From: an uncultured Oscillospiraceae bacterium
Lineage (GTDB): Bacteria > Bacillota > Clostridia > Oscillospirales > Ruminococcaceae
Reading direction: 5' to 3'
Assembly (NCBI GenBank): GCA_910588145.1
Contig: CAJUPO010000003.1
Span: 124,001 to 188,000, forward strand
DNA length: 64,000 nt
Shown here: positions 25,674-34,995 of the stretch, in pieces
How the letters are laid out: each line of letters starts with the position of its first letter
Position numbering within the stretch: the first letter of the stretch is position 1
Notes under the pieces: model-generated
What the model was told of the DNA's origin: nothing
The model's database searches: none
Seen by the model: only the letters and a program-made list of their open reading frames with translations
Made by a program: the position numbers and the translations under genes

Positions 25674-26525
25674 CTATTGCGCTGTATGTGACAAAATATA
25701 ATCTATCATAACCTGATAAGTTGCTTTATTAAAGTGCATACCGTCGTCTGCTGCGTCACCGTCAGAAAATTTTCCGTCATTTCCTTTTAAAGCCGTATTT
25801 AAATCAACATAGTACATCTGATTTTCATTTGCCATATCAAGCAAAGCAGAATTATATCTGTCTATATCGGAATTTTTTATAGGGTTATCAGACGCTTTTT
25901 CCCTTTCAGACGTAACCGGCGGAATAGACAGGATATATATTTTTGAGTCCGGCAGAACCTCTTTTACAGAATCAGTAAATTCTTTATAATATCCGATCAT
26001 ATCTTTATCTGACAGCCACTCTATTCCGTTGCTTCCAAGCATTATATAGATATTCTCCGGAGAAAGATCAACCAAAGCTTCAAGAGCCGTTTTCTCCCCT
26101 GCCCCTGTACGTATAGTCTGAGTGTTTATTTTATCTATATTCAGACCTACTTCAGCAATTACGTTCTTAGATGAAACATACTGATAATCTGAAAGTCCGG
26201 CAGTCAGTGAATCTCCGACAAAAGCGCACTTTCCAAGATAAGTTTCCGACAGCTTTTCCGAAAGCGGAACCGGATTTATGATCTCATTGCCCGCTTCAGA
26301 GGAAGAATCGCTCTCCGCTGCGCTTTCCGATTCAGACGCTGTCCGTATTTCTCCGCCTGATTCCGACTCTCCGGAAATTCCTACATTAACTCCCATCATG
26401 TATACCGCAAAGCAAGCTGCAAACACAATAATAAAAATAATAAATACAACTTTTAACCTAAACCTTATAATCGGTTCACTGCTTCTGTCTACATATCTGT
26501 AATTTCTTGAACCCTTTGACGCCAT
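25674..26525 (-). CDS. SGNH/GDSL hydrolase, membrane-anchored
   Basis: 283 residues. One N-terminal membrane anchor (about 24-46) and a Ser/Glu-rich linker (50-85) lead to an SGNH hydrolase domain outside the cell: block I FVGDSLTAGL with the catalytic Ser near 108, block III MLGSNGIEWL near 161-170, and block V DGMHFN with the Asp/His pair near 263-266. Such enzymes deacylate or deacetylate cell-wall polymers; the substrate is not visible. Probably transcribed with the DUF4358 lipoprotein. Confidence 0.87.
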   Translation of the reverse strand: MASKGSRNYRYVDRSSEPIIRFRLKVVFIIFIIVFAACFAVYMMGVNVGISGESESGGEIRTASESESAAESDSSSEAGNEIINPVPLSEKLSETYLGKCAFVGDSLTAGLSDYQYVSSKNVIAEVGLNIDKINTQTIRTGAGEKTALEALVDLSPENIYIMLGSNGIEWLSDKDMIGYYKEFTDSVKEVLPDSKIYILSIPPVTSEREKASDNPIKNSDIDRYNSALLDMANENQMYYVDLNTALKGNDGKFSDGDAADDGMHFNKATYQVMIDYILSHTAQ

Positions 26526-26647
26526 AAATGCTTTATGCCTCCCTTATTTGCCTTTTTTCTCTCTTTTCAGACAAATTAACTATAAAATATTATAACGCAC
26601 AGCAGAAATTTTTTCAAGGCTTTTTGACAATTTCATCTTTAATATTA

Positions 26648-26676
26648 TTGCAATGTTTTCAAACATATAGTATAAT
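26648..26676 (+). promoter_or_regulatory. Sigma-A promoter of asnB
   Basis: TTGCAA at 26648-26653, a 17-base spacer and TATAAT at 26671-26676; GGAGG precedes the asnB ATG at 26717. Confidence 0.75.
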
Positions 26677-26716
26677 ATAAAAAGAAATATAGAAATTCTA
26701 TCGGAGGGAAATAAAT

Positions 26717-28591
26717 ATGTGCGGATTTGTAGGCTTTACTAATTGCATCGATAATTCAAATATAGTTCTGGGCAATATGATGAACAAGATCATTCACCGT
26801 GGTCCGGATTCCGGCGGCACTTATATTGACGAGGGAATCGCTCTGGGATTCAGACGTCTTAGTATTATTGATCTGGCTCAGGGGGATCAGCCTATTCTTA
26901 ATGAAGACGGCTCTAAAATACTTCTTTTCAACGGAGAAATTTATAACTTTCAAAGTATCCGTGAAAAGCTGATTGCAGAAGGTCACACATTTAAAACCAA
27001 ATCCGATTCGGAAGTTCTGCTGCACGGTTATGAACAATACGGAAAAAAGCTCCTCAATATGCTCAGAGGAATGTTCGCATTTGTTATCTGGGACAAAAAT
27101 ACTAAGGAGCTTTTTGGTGCAAGAGACTTTTTCGGTATCAAACCGCTTTATTATTCTCTCTCAGGAAAAAGCTTTTTATTCGGTTCAGAAATTAAAAGCT
27201 TTCTTCCCCACCCTCATTTTAAAAAGGAAATGAACAACGAAGCACTGGAAAATTATCTTACATTCCAGTATTCTCCTCAAAGCGAAACATTCTTTAAAAA
27301 TGTCTTTAAGCTACCGGCAGCCCATTGCTTCACCTATAAAGACGGTAAGCTTGATATCGAAAGATACTGGGAAATAAAGTTTGAAGCCGATGAAAAACCT
27401 GGTCTCGACGAATGGGTAAACAAAATTTCAGACATCTTTCACGATTCAGTCAAGGCACACAAAATAGCCGATGTTGAAGTAGGAAGTTTTCTTTCCAGCG
27501 GCGTTGATTCAAGCTATGTTGCGGCTGTTGCAGATGTTGACAAAACCTTTACTGTCGGCTTCGGAAACGATGAGAAATACAACGAAATCGGCTGGGCAAA
27601 AGAATTTTCCGCTGCTATAGGAAAAGAAAACAACAACAAGGTTATTACACCTGAAGAATACTGGGGCACGTTCCCTAAAATTCAGTATCATATGGATGAA
27701 CCTCTTGCAGACCCGTCCGCAGTGGCTCTTTACTTCGTATGCAACCTTGCTTCACAGCAGCTTAAGGTTGTACTTTCCGGCGAAGGAGCTGATGAAATAT
27801 TCGGCGGCTATAATGTATACAGTGAACCGGGAGCTACTTTTTACGATAAGCTTCCTCGAAACCTTAAAAGAGCTGTCGGCTCGGCTGCGTCTAAGCTTCC
27901 GGCAAAACGAGGCGTAAATTTCTTTATCAGAAAAGGTAAAGATCTGGAGGAAAGATTTATCGGCAACGCTTATATGTTTACTCCGGAAGAAAGAAAGAAG
28001 CTTCTTAAAATCAAGACAGAAGCCCCTGATCCTACTGTCATCACAAAGCCTTTCTATGATAAAGTTAAGAAGGCTGAGGACGTTACTAAAATGCAGTATC
28101 TCGATCTTCATCTCTGGATGACCGGAGATATACTGCTTAAAGCCGATAAAATGAGCATGGCAAATTCTCTGGAACTCAGAGTTCCTTTCCTTGACAAGGA
28201 AATTATGTCCGTTGCAGAAAAGATTCCTGTAAGATACAGGGTAACTCATAAGGAAACCACCGACGCCAACACCAAATATATTACCAAATACGCAATGCGT
28301 CTTGCCGCTAAAAAGGATACCCCTCCTCAGACAGCTAAAACTGCTGCAAAGAAAAAGCTTGGCTTCCCTGTTCCTATCAGAGTATGGCTTAAGGAGGATA
28401 AATACTATAATAAGGTTAAAGACAGCTTCACCTCAGAAGCAGCTGACAAATTCTTTAACTGCGATCTCCTTGTAAAGCTTCTTGACGACCACAGAAATTC
28501 CAAAGCCGACAACAGCCGTAAAATCTGGACAATATACTCTTTTCTTGTTTGGTATAACGTATATTTCGGCAGCAGCGAATTTACAAAATAA
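26717..28591 (+). CDS. asnB: Asparagine synthase (glutamine-hydrolysing)
   Basis: 624 residues. The N-terminal glutaminase domain starts with the nucleophile Cys2 (MCGFVG) and contains RGPDSGG and FNGEIYN; the C-terminal synthetase domain has the PP-loop FLSSGVDSSYVAA near 257 and the LSGEGADEIFGGY motif near 355. Makes asparagine from aspartate, ATP and glutamine; homologues also amidate cell-wall meso-diaminopimelate, which cannot be ruled out from sequence. Followed by an HD hydrolase gene 17 bases on. Confidence 0.95.
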   Translation: MCGFVGFTNCIDNSNIVLGNMMNKIIHRGPDSGGTYIDEGIALGFRRLSIIDLAQGDQPILNEDGSKILLFNGEIYNFQSIREKLIAEGHTFKTKSDSEVLLHGYEQYGKKLLNMLRGMFAFVIWDKNTKELFGARDFFGIKPLYYSLSGKSFLFGSEIKSFLPHPHFKKEMNNEALENYLTFQYSPQSETFFKNVFKLPAAHCFTYKDGKLDIERYWEIKFEADEKPGLDEWVNKISDIFHDSVKAHKIADVEVGSFLSSGVDSSYVAAVADVDKTFTVGFGNDEKYNEIGWAKEFSAAIGKENNNKVITPEEYWGTFPKIQYHMDEPLADPSAVALYFVCNLASQQLKVVLSGEGADEIFGGYNVYSEPGATFYDKLPRNLKRAVGSAASKLPAKRGVNFFIRKGKDLEERFIGNAYMFTPEERKKLLKIKTEAPDPTVITKPFYDKVKKAEDVTKMQYLDLHLWMTGDILLKADKMSMANSLELRVPFLDKEIMSVAEKIPVRYRVTHKETTDANTKYITKYAMRLAAKKDTPPQTAKTAAKKKLGFPVPIRVWLKEDKYYNKVKDSFTSEAADKFFNCDLLVKLLDDHRNSKADNSRKIWTIYSFLVWYNVYFGSSEFTK

Positions 28592-28608
28592 TTTCGGGAG
28601 AAGCGAAA

Positions 28609-29277
28609 ATGTCAAGTATTGTAACATATAAATATATAAAACAAAATCCCGATATTATGGAATATATCAGAAGGGCTGATAAATCTCTTGAAGCTCAGGG
28701 ATACACAGAGCACTCATTTGCTCATGTAGAAATAGTGGCTCAGAATGCAGGCATGATTCTCACTGAGCTTGGGTACAGCGAAAGGCAGTCAGAGCTTGCC
28801 CGAATCGCCGGTATGATGCATGATATAGGAAATGTCATTAATCGTATCGACCATGCGCAAAGCGGCGCTGTAATGGCTTTCAGACTTCTGGATAATCTGA
28901 GTATGCCTGCAAACGAAATATGCTCAATAATATCTGCAATCGGAAATCACGACGAATCGACAGCACAGCCTGTTGACGCAATTTCCGCTGCTCTGGTAAT
29001 CGCAGATAAAACGGACGTTAGAAGAAGCCGTGTGAGAAATACTGATTTTCTTACATTTGATATTCATGACCGTGTAAATTATGCCGTTGAGAAGTCATCC
29101 CTCCGTTTCAGCGAAGATAAAAAGGAAATTATCCTGTCTATTACTATTGATACTGAAATATCTCCGGTTATGGAGTATTTTGAGATTTTTCTCAACCGTA
29201 TGCTTCTTTGCAAGCGTGCTTGTTCATTTTTAGGAATAAAATTCGCAATGATTGTAAACGGTTCGCCGCTTCTATAA
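28609..29277 (+). CDS. HD-domain phosphohydrolase
   Basis: 222 residues. The HD superfamily metal motif is clear: H...HD in SFAHVEIVAQNAG (His near 38), GMMHDIGNVINR (His-Asp near 70-71), and a later GNHDES and ADKTDVRR with the distal Asp. These proteins hydrolyse nucleotides or cyclic nucleotides; the substrate here is unknown. Lies between asnB and pyrB on the same strand with short gaps, so cotranscribed with at least one of them. Confidence 0.85.
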   Translation: MSSIVTYKYIKQNPDIMEYIRRADKSLEAQGYTEHSFAHVEIVAQNAGMILTELGYSERQSELARIAGMMHDIGNVINRIDHAQSGAVMAFRLLDNLSMPANEICSIISAIGNHDESTAQPVDAISAALVIADKTDVRRSRVRNTDFLTFDIHDRVNYAVEKSSLRFSEDKKEIILSITIDTEISPVMEYFEIFLNRMLLCKRACSFLGIKFAMIVNGSPLL

Positions 29278-29306
29278 AAAGGATAAACAAATTTCAGGAG
29301 GAAAAA

Positions 29307-30389
29307 ATGATTTCTAAATATTCGCATCTTATTGATCTGAACGACTATCCCCTTTCATGGTGGAACAAAATAATTGAATTGGGGCATGATATTAAGATTC
29401 ATCCACAGAGATACACTCACGCCTGCGATGGTAAGATCATGGCTACGCTCTTCTATGAGCCATCAACGAGAACACAGATGTCGTTCCAGTCTGCAATGAT
29501 CCGTCTTGGGGGAAGTATTATAGGCTTTGACAATCCGGCAACCTCGTCAGTATCCAAAGGTGAAAGCTTAAAGGATACAACTAAAATCGTAAGCAACTAT
29601 GCCGATATTCTTATAGTTCGTCATCCTCAGCCTGGTGCGGCAAAGGCAGCAGCTCTCACTGCGGACTGTCCTGTTATTAATGCCGGCGACGGCGGCCATC
29701 TTCACCCAACTCAGACCCTTACTGATCTGCTGACGCTCCATGAGGAAAAAGGCAGACTCGACAACCTAAATATAGGTCTTTGCGGAGACCTCGTAAACGG
29801 AAGAACAGTTCATTCCCTCTGCAAGGCGCTGTCATCCTATTCCGGAAATACCTTTGTGCTTATTTCAACACCTCAGCTAAAGCTGCCTTCATATGTAAAG
29901 GACATAATAACAGCAAGCGGAAGCAACTTTACCGAAGTATCATCTCTTGACGAAGTAATAAACGATCTTGATATGCTGTATATGACAAGAATCCAGCGGG
30001 AAAGATTCGCAAGTGAAGAGGAATATCTTGCACAAAAGGATACTTATGTACTTGACGCCAAGAAAATGAGCAGGGCACGCAAGGATATGATAGTAATGCA
30101 TCCTATGCCGATTGTTGATGAAATTGCAGTTGATATCGATAATGACAGCCGTGCAGTTTATTTTAAACAGGCTAAGTACGGTATGTACGTAAGAATGGCT
30201 CTTATTATGACTATGCTGGAACGTGATAAGCCTACTCAGCTTCTTAAAGGTACAACCGAGCATAACTGTGTATGCACAAATCCTAACTGCATTACCAATG
30301 CTGAATATTATCTGCCCAAGTCTTTCTATGGTTCAGGCGATACGGTAGAATGTGAATACTGCGATGAAAGAATACTCCTTGAACATTAA
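29307..30389 (+). CDS. pyrB: Aspartate carbamoyltransferase with a fused PyrI-type zinc tail
   Basis: 360 residues, about 50 more than a usual catalytic chain. The catalytic part (1-315) carries the carbamoyl-phosphate motif YEPSTRTQMSF, the HPTQTLTDLLT loop and the HPMPIVDEI motif. The extra C-terminus has C323-x4-C328 and C349-x2-C352 in CTNPNC and CEYC, the same spacing as the zinc site of the regulatory chain PyrI (C-x4-C ... C-x2-C, with the NxNCI sequence). The nucleotide-binding half of PyrI is absent. So the catalytic chain seems to carry its own copy of the zinc module that in other bacteria is provided by PyrI. The ATG at 29307 has AGGAGG 6 bases upstream. Second step of pyrimidine synthesis. 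Confidence 0.95.
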   Translation: MISKYSHLIDLNDYPLSWWNKIIELGHDIKIHPQRYTHACDGKIMATLFYEPSTRTQMSFQSAMIRLGGSIIGFDNPATSSVSKGESLKDTTKIVSNYADILIVRHPQPGAAKAAALTADCPVINAGDGGHLHPTQTLTDLLTLHEEKGRLDNLNIGLCGDLVNGRTVHSLCKALSSYSGNTFVLISTPQLKLPSYVKDIITASGSNFTEVSSLDEVINDLDMLYMTRIQRERFASEEEYLAQKDTYVLDAKKMSRARKDMIVMHPMPIVDEIAVDIDNDSRAVYFKQAKYGMYVRMALIMTMLERDKPTQLLKGTTEHNCVCTNPNCITNAEYYLPKSFYGSGDTVECEYCDERILLEH

Positions 30390-30420
30390 TTCAAATCGTG
30401 CTAATCAATATATTTGAATA

Positions 30421-30457
30421 TAAAAAACTTAAGCTCCTGTTTTTTACAGGAGCTTAA
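30421..30457 (-). terminator. Hairpin downstream of pyrB
   Basis: A perfect 12-bp stem (30429-30440 with 30446-30457) with a TTTTT loop. On the plus strand it is followed only by ACTTTAT; the better T-run (TTTTTTA) is on the minus strand. It may stop minus-strand read-through from the FAD protein gene as well as slow pyrB transcription. Confidence 0.6.
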
Positions 30458-30481
30458 ACTTTATGAAAGGATTTATAAATT

Positions 30482-30997
30482 ATGGGATTGGTTCACATAT
30501 ACTTTGGCGAAGGTAAAGGCAAAACATCCGCTGCCGCCGGTATTGCCGTTCGTGCTGCCGGCCAGGGTATGCGGGTTCATTTCATTCAGTTCATGAAAGG
30601 CGGAAACAGCGGAGAAATTAATATACTTAGAAAAATTGACGGAATAACTGTAATAAGATGCAGTAGAAGCTATAATTTTACAGCAAACATGAATCAATAT
30701 GAACAGGAGCAAATAACAAAAGAACATAATACTTTTCTAAAAACAGCGATAAAAATTATTGAAAGTGAAGATATGATTATTATAGACGAATTTTTTTCCG
30801 CTTATAACTGCGGACTTTGTGATAGATCGCTTGCTAAGAAACTTGTTTCCAATGAAAACAGGCATTCAGAAATTATCCTTACTGGTCATGATCCCGACAG
30901 TTTTTTTCTTCAAAAAGCAGACTATATAAGTGAAATAAAAGCTGTAAAACATCCCTTTGAAAAAGGAATTACGGCACGGCGCGGAATAGAATTTTAA
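30482..30997 (+). CDS. cobO: Cob(I)yrinic acid a,c-diamide adenosyltransferase
   Basis: 171 residues. ATP-binding P-loop GEGKGKTSAA (residues 9-18) and the core motifs RAAGQGMRVHFIQFMKGG in two parts and DMIIIDEFF near 98 match the CobO/BtuR family, which adds the 5'-deoxyadenosyl group to cobalamin precursors. No other corrinoid gene is in the window, so it probably supports salvage of imported corrinoids. AAAGG precedes the ATG. Its stop codon overlaps the stop of the convergent FAD gene (bases 30994-30997). Confidence 0.93.
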   Translation: MGLVHIYFGEGKGKTSAAAGIAVRAAGQGMRVHFIQFMKGGNSGEINILRKIDGITVIRCSRSYNFTANMNQYEQEQITKEHNTFLKTAIKIIESEDMIIIDEFFSAYNCGLCDRSLAKKLVSNENRHSEIILTGHDPDSFFLQKADYISEIKAVKHPFEKGITARRGIEF

Positions 30998-32571
30998 GGT
31001 GCAAAGGTCTGCATAATTTGTAAGGCGGTTTTTACACCATCCACTGCTGCGGACATTATTCCGCCGGCATACCCAGCCCCCTCACCGCAGGGATAAAGAT
31101 TACCGCAGGAAAGAGAATGCATATTTTCGGTACGTGTAATTCTTACAGGAGAAGAGGTTCTTGTTTCGGGCGCTGTTAATATAGCATTTTTATTGCCAAA
31201 GCATTTCATCTTCTTTGAAAATTTGTATAGACCCTCTTCAAGCATTTCCGTTATATAGCCTGGAAAAAGTTCTCTCAATTCTGACGGTTCTGTTCCTATG
31301 CAGTATGTTGGACTAACGTCTGATATTAATGACGGATTTCCTGAAAGAAAGCTTCCTGCTGTTGCGGCTGGGGCTTTTCCTTTACCAATTATATAGGCTG
31401 ATTTTTCAAGGTTTTCTGCAAATCTTACACCGTCTAAGACACCGTTTCCAAAATCTTTTTTTGACACTGAAACCACCAGCGCCGCATTGGCATTTTCACC
31501 GTCTCTTGCAAATTCGCTCATACCGTTGGTAACGATTGTTTCAGGACTGCTTGCAGACGGAACGACAGTGCCTCCAGGACACATACAAAAAGTGTAGACA
31601 CATCTTCCGTCCGGCCGACGGTAAGAAAGCTGATATTCCCCTGACGGAAGCAGAGGATTTCCAGCGTGTTCTCCATATAAGCTCTCATCAACATCCCATT
31701 GCTTGTGCTCTATCCTGACGCCTGCGGAAAAGGGTTTCGATTCCATGAAAATTCCATTGCGAATCAGCATTTCAAAGGTATCCCTTGCAGAATGTCCGAC
31801 AGCAGCTATCAGAGCTGCTGTTTTTTCTTCTGTTCCTCCCATTTTTGCAGAAATAACCTGTCCGTTCTGTATATTTATATTTTCAAGGCAGGTAGAAAAT
31901 CTGATTTCACCGCCAAGCTCAACTATGCGCTTTCGAATATTTTTTACAATACTTCTGAGATTGTCCGTACCTATATGCGGTTTCGCCTTTGTCATAATTT
32001 CTTCCGGAGCGCCTGCTGATACAAACTGTTCAAGTATATATCTGCACAAGGGATCATTTATACGAGTAGTCAGCTTTCCGTCTGAAAATGTTCCGGCTCC
32101 GCCTTCTCCGAATTGTACGTTTGATTCAGTATTAAGTCCATTTCCGGACCAGTAATTTTTTACACTTTTGATTCGCTCGTCAACAGATTCTCCCCGTTCT
32201 ATAATCAACGGTCTGTATCCGTATTCAGCCAGAACAAGTCCGCAGAACATTCCGGCAGGTCCAAAGCCGGCAATAACTACACGCCCGTCTCTTTTTTCAT
32301 TTGAAATAACCGGATCAAGCAAACTGTCTTCAATATACCTGCATTCGTTCTTTTCACCAAAAGTCTTTTCCTTGCATTTATCTTTCAACTGTACAAAAAC
32401 AGAATACACCATATGTATATCTTTTTGCTTTCTTGCGTCAAGGGAAGTTTTATAAATATCCTTTTTTAGAACCTCACCCTCAGATATACCTGTTTTTTTC
32501 AGCGCTCTTTTTATTACGTTTTCATGCGATTCATTAAGTTCCCCTCTTATCTGAGAAATGATTACTGACAT
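30994..32571 (-). CDS. FAD-dependent dehydrogenase-like protein (COG2509)
   Basis: 525 residues. An N-terminal extension of about 85 residues, a Rossmann FAD-binding segment VVIAGFGPAGMFCGLVLAEYGY in two parts (about 100-120), an EGGAGTFSDGKL motif near 158 and a C-terminal CGEGAGYAGGIMSAAVDG motif near 493 place it in the large, uncharacterised FAD-dependent family COG2509. Reaction unknown. Convergent with cobO, overlapping by 4 bases at the two stop codons. Confidence 0.88.
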   Translation of the reverse strand: MSVIISQIRGELNESHENVIKRALKKTGISEGEVLKKDIYKTSLDARKQKDIHMVYSVFVQLKDKCKEKTFGEKNECRYIEDSLLDPVISNEKRDGRVVIAGFGPAGMFCGLVLAEYGYRPLIIERGESVDERIKSVKNYWSGNGLNTESNVQFGEGGAGTFSDGKLTTRINDPLCRYILEQFVSAGAPEEIMTKAKPHIGTDNLRSIVKNIRKRIVELGGEIRFSTCLENINIQNGQVISAKMGGTEEKTAALIAAVGHSARDTFEMLIRNGIFMESKPFSAGVRIEHKQWDVDESLYGEHAGNPLLPSGEYQLSYRRPDGRCVYTFCMCPGGTVVPSASSPETIVTNGMSEFARDGENANAALVVSVSKKDFGNGVLDGVRFAENLEKSAYIIGKGKAPAATAGSFLSGNPSLISDVSPTYCIGTEPSELRELFPGYITEMLEEGLYKFSKKMKCFGNKNAILTAPETRTSSPVRITRTENMHSLSCGNLYPCGEGAGYAGGIMSAAVDGVKTALQIMQTFAP

Positions 32572-32594
32572 ATTCCCTCTCCTAACTCATTTAT

Positions 32595-32622
32595 TAAAAA
32601 CGGACACCCGAATAGTGTCCGT
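32595..32622 (-). terminator. Terminator of the ktrB-ktrA operon
   Basis: Stem ACGGACAC (32600-32607)/GTGTCCGT (32615-32622) followed on the minus strand by TTTTTAAT. Confidence 0.88.
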
Positions 32623-32629
32623 AAAAAAA

Positions 32630-33283
32630 TCAATCCATTTTTTTCAGCAGTTTTTCAACATCCGCATTCTGTCCGAGTATAATAATATGGTCATCAGGAT
32701 TAAAAACATATTCTGCACCTGGAAGAGCCTGTATAGACGTTCCGTTCTTAACCGCAAGAATATTTATTCTGTATTTCCTTCTTGCATCAATTTTTACGAT
32801 ACTCTTGCCTTCCCAGCTTTCCAGAATAGGAATCTCATAAATTGCGGTATCCTTAGTAAGCTCAATAAAGTCAAAAATATTATCAACACTGCATCTGGTA
32901 GCCAGCTTCTGAGCGCTATCCCTTTCAGGATATGTAACCTCATCCGCACCGTTTCTAAGAAGAAATTTAGCGTGTATTTCAGTATTAGCTTTACTGATAA
33001 CCCTTTTTGCCCCCATTTCGTGCAAAAGACTTGTTATCTCCAGACTGTTCTGAAAGCCTTCACCGATACATACAAAGCAGATGTCAAAGTTTTTTACTCC
33101 CAGACTTCTGAGGGTATCCATCTTTGTACAGTCTCCGATCTTTGCGCTTGTAGCATAAGGCATAGCCGCCTGCACCTTTTCTTCATTGACGTCAACTGCC
33201 ATAACCTCGTCGCCGAGGTCATAAAATTTATGAAGAAGATGATTTCCAAATCTTCCAAGACCTATTACGAGAATCGATTTCAT
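32630..33283 (-). CDS. ktrA: K+ uptake regulatory subunit (KtrA/TrkA, RCK)
   Basis: 217 residues. An RCK_N Rossmann domain (ILVIGLGRFGNHL at residue 3 with the acidic residue in MAVDVNEEK) binds nucleotide; an RCK_C domain follows (about 135-215). The ring gates the membrane partner KtrB. The ATG at 33283 is chosen for GGAG 6 bases upstream, giving MKSILVIG; the longer frame starts at 33295. Next gene upstream is the KtrB channel subunit, as expected. Confidence 0.93.
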   Translation of the reverse strand: MKSILVIGLGRFGNHLLHKFYDLGDEVMAVDVNEEKVQAAMPYATSAKIGDCTKMDTLRSLGVKNFDICFVCIGEGFQNSLEITSLLHEMGAKRVISKANTEIHAKFLLRNGADEVTYPERDSAQKLATRCSVDNIFDFIELTKDTAIYEIPILESWEGKSIVKIDARRKYRINILAVKNGTSIQALPGAEYVFNPDDHIIILGQNADVEKLLKKMD

Positions 33284-33328
33284 TGCAATCTCCATTCTGC
33301 CTTAACCGGCAATATAACATAAATACTT

Positions 33329-34675
33329 TTAACCTATATTAATTTTTTCTACTGGATTCATAACCGTCTGCGGAGCTTTCTTTTCTGTAAACAGCAGTGC
33401 AAAGGAAAGGCTTCCCACACGCCCGCAGTACATAAGAAAAATTATAACAATACGTGAAATATTATTAAGCTCCCTGGTTATTCCGGTAGACATTCCGACT
33501 GTATCGATGGCAGAGAATACCTCAATAGTTATATCAGTAAGATCAAGCGTATTCTGAACCGCCGCTATAATCATTATGCTTATTATTATAAGTGAAAGAT
33601 TGATAGTGATAACGCTTGCCGCCCGCTTTAACACATCGGACTCAAGTCTTCTTTTCATAACGTTGACCGAGCCATAATTCCTAAGACTTGACCATGCTGA
33701 AAGTATCAGTACTATAATGGTTATAGTCTTTACGCCTCCGGCAGTAGAACCTGGATTTCCCCCGATAAACATATAGACAATTGTAAGGAATTTACCGCCC
33801 GGAGACATTCCGGCAATATCAACTGTATTGAATCCGGCGGTACGGGGCGTTACTGACATGAAAAATGAAGCGTTGATTTTTCCCGAAATACTCATTTCGG
33901 CAAGCTCGTTATTATACTCCACAAAGCAGAATGCGGCAGTTCCCAATATTGTCAGAACTAAAGTTGCGATAAGTACAAGCTTAGTGTGAAGCTGAAATCT
34001 GCCTATATGATGACGGTTTACAGAAATATCGTCCCATACGAAAAAGCCGATTCCTCCTATAAGAATAAGCAATGAAACAACGCCTGTCACCAAAATATCA
34101 TCACGGAACATAACAAGAGAAGAAAACTCTTCAAATCTTCCCATTAAATCAAAGCCGGCATTACAAAAAGCAGATACTGAAGTGAATATGCTTGTGTATA
34201 TTCCTCTTCCTGCCCCAAGCATTGGGATAAATCTTATTGAAAGCAAAGCTGCCCCGATAAGCTCGATTACAATAGTACCGAATAATATCTTGCGTATCAG
34301 ACGCACGATTCCTCCTATGTACATTGTATTCACACTTTCCTGAAGAAGACTTCTTTCCTTTAGCCCGATCTTTCTATGAAATAGCATAGAAAACATAGTT
34401 AGGATAGTCAAAAATCCCAGACCGCCTACTTGTATAAGGCAGAGAATAACTATCTGACCGAATACCGACCAGTGGGCAAATGTATCAACGACTACAAGCC
34501 CCGTTACGCATGAAGCGGATGACGAGGTAAAAAGCGCTTCGATAAAGGAAGTTGAACTCCCATCCCGGCTTGAAACAGGCAGCATAAGAAGAACCGTTCC
34601 TAATGCAATAAGCATTAAAAAGCCCAGCGCAACTATCTTAGGATAGCTCCAGAAATTCTTGGATTTAAATTTCAT
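33329..34675 (-). CDS. ktrB: K+ uptake channel subunit (KtrB/TrkH)
   Basis: 448 residues, membrane protein of the Trk/Ktr/HKT superfamily with four repeats of helix, pore loop, helix. The selectivity glycines are visible in SASCVTGLVVVDTF, SAFCNAGFDLMG, GSTAGGVKT and DTVGMSTGI. Ktr systems import K+ with Na+ help. The ATG at 34675 is chosen for GGAG 5 bases upstream (MKFKSKNF). Transcribed from a strong promoter together with ktrA. Confidence 0.93.
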   Translation of the reverse strand: MKFKSKNFWSYPKIVALGFLMLIALGTVLLMLPVSSRDGSSTSFIEALFTSSSASCVTGLVVVDTFAHWSVFGQIVILCLIQVGGLGFLTILTMFSMLFHRKIGLKERSLLQESVNTMYIGGIVRLIRKILFGTIVIELIGAALLSIRFIPMLGAGRGIYTSIFTSVSAFCNAGFDLMGRFEEFSSLVMFRDDILVTGVVSLLILIGGIGFFVWDDISVNRHHIGRFQLHTKLVLIATLVLTILGTAAFCFVEYNNELAEMSISGKINASFFMSVTPRTAGFNTVDIAGMSPGGKFLTIVYMFIGGNPGSTAGGVKTITIIVLILSAWSSLRNYGSVNVMKRRLESDVLKRAASVITINLSLIIISIMIIAAVQNTLDLTDITIEVFSAIDTVGMSTGITRELNNISRIVIIFLMYCGRVGSLSFALLFTEKKAPQTVMNPVEKINIG

Positions 34676-34714
34676 AAGTACTCCACTCATTTTTTCATGA
34701 TTTTAATCAATGAT

Positions 34715-34743
34715 ATTATACATCATTTTACTATATGTGTCAA
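34715..34743 (-). promoter_or_regulatory. Sigma-A promoter of ktrB-ktrA
   Basis: Minus-strand TTGACA (34743-34738), a 17-base spacer and TATAAT (34720-34715): both hexamers match consensus. The bases from here to 34908 are AT-rich and I see nothing else in them. Confidence 0.88.
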
Positions 34744-34908
34744 CAAATCATTTATTTATTTTAGACCGATAATCTGTTTTTATGAAAAATATATGCAAAT
34801 TCTAATAAAAAATATAAAATTAATATCAGAAATAAAATTTTTAAACATTGCCGATTGACATAAATCGCATAAAATGTAATAAAAAATACTTTTTTTAATG
34901 TTTCCCTA

Positions 34909-34937
34909 TTGAAATTTATACTTTTATTTGTTATAAT
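34909..34937 (+). promoter_or_regulatory. Sigma-A promoter of dgt-dnaG-rpoD
   Basis: TTGAAA at 34909-34914, a 17-base spacer and TATAAT at 34932-34937. Confidence 0.85.
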
Positions 34938-34995
34938 AAATGATGTATAGATTTCCGAAATGTTTTTTATGATAATGGGGGATTATTATATATTT

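Noticed and set aside
33280..33322. Possible extra small gene between ktrB and ktrA
   Set aside because: The gap is 45 bases and holds only the ribosome site of ktrA.
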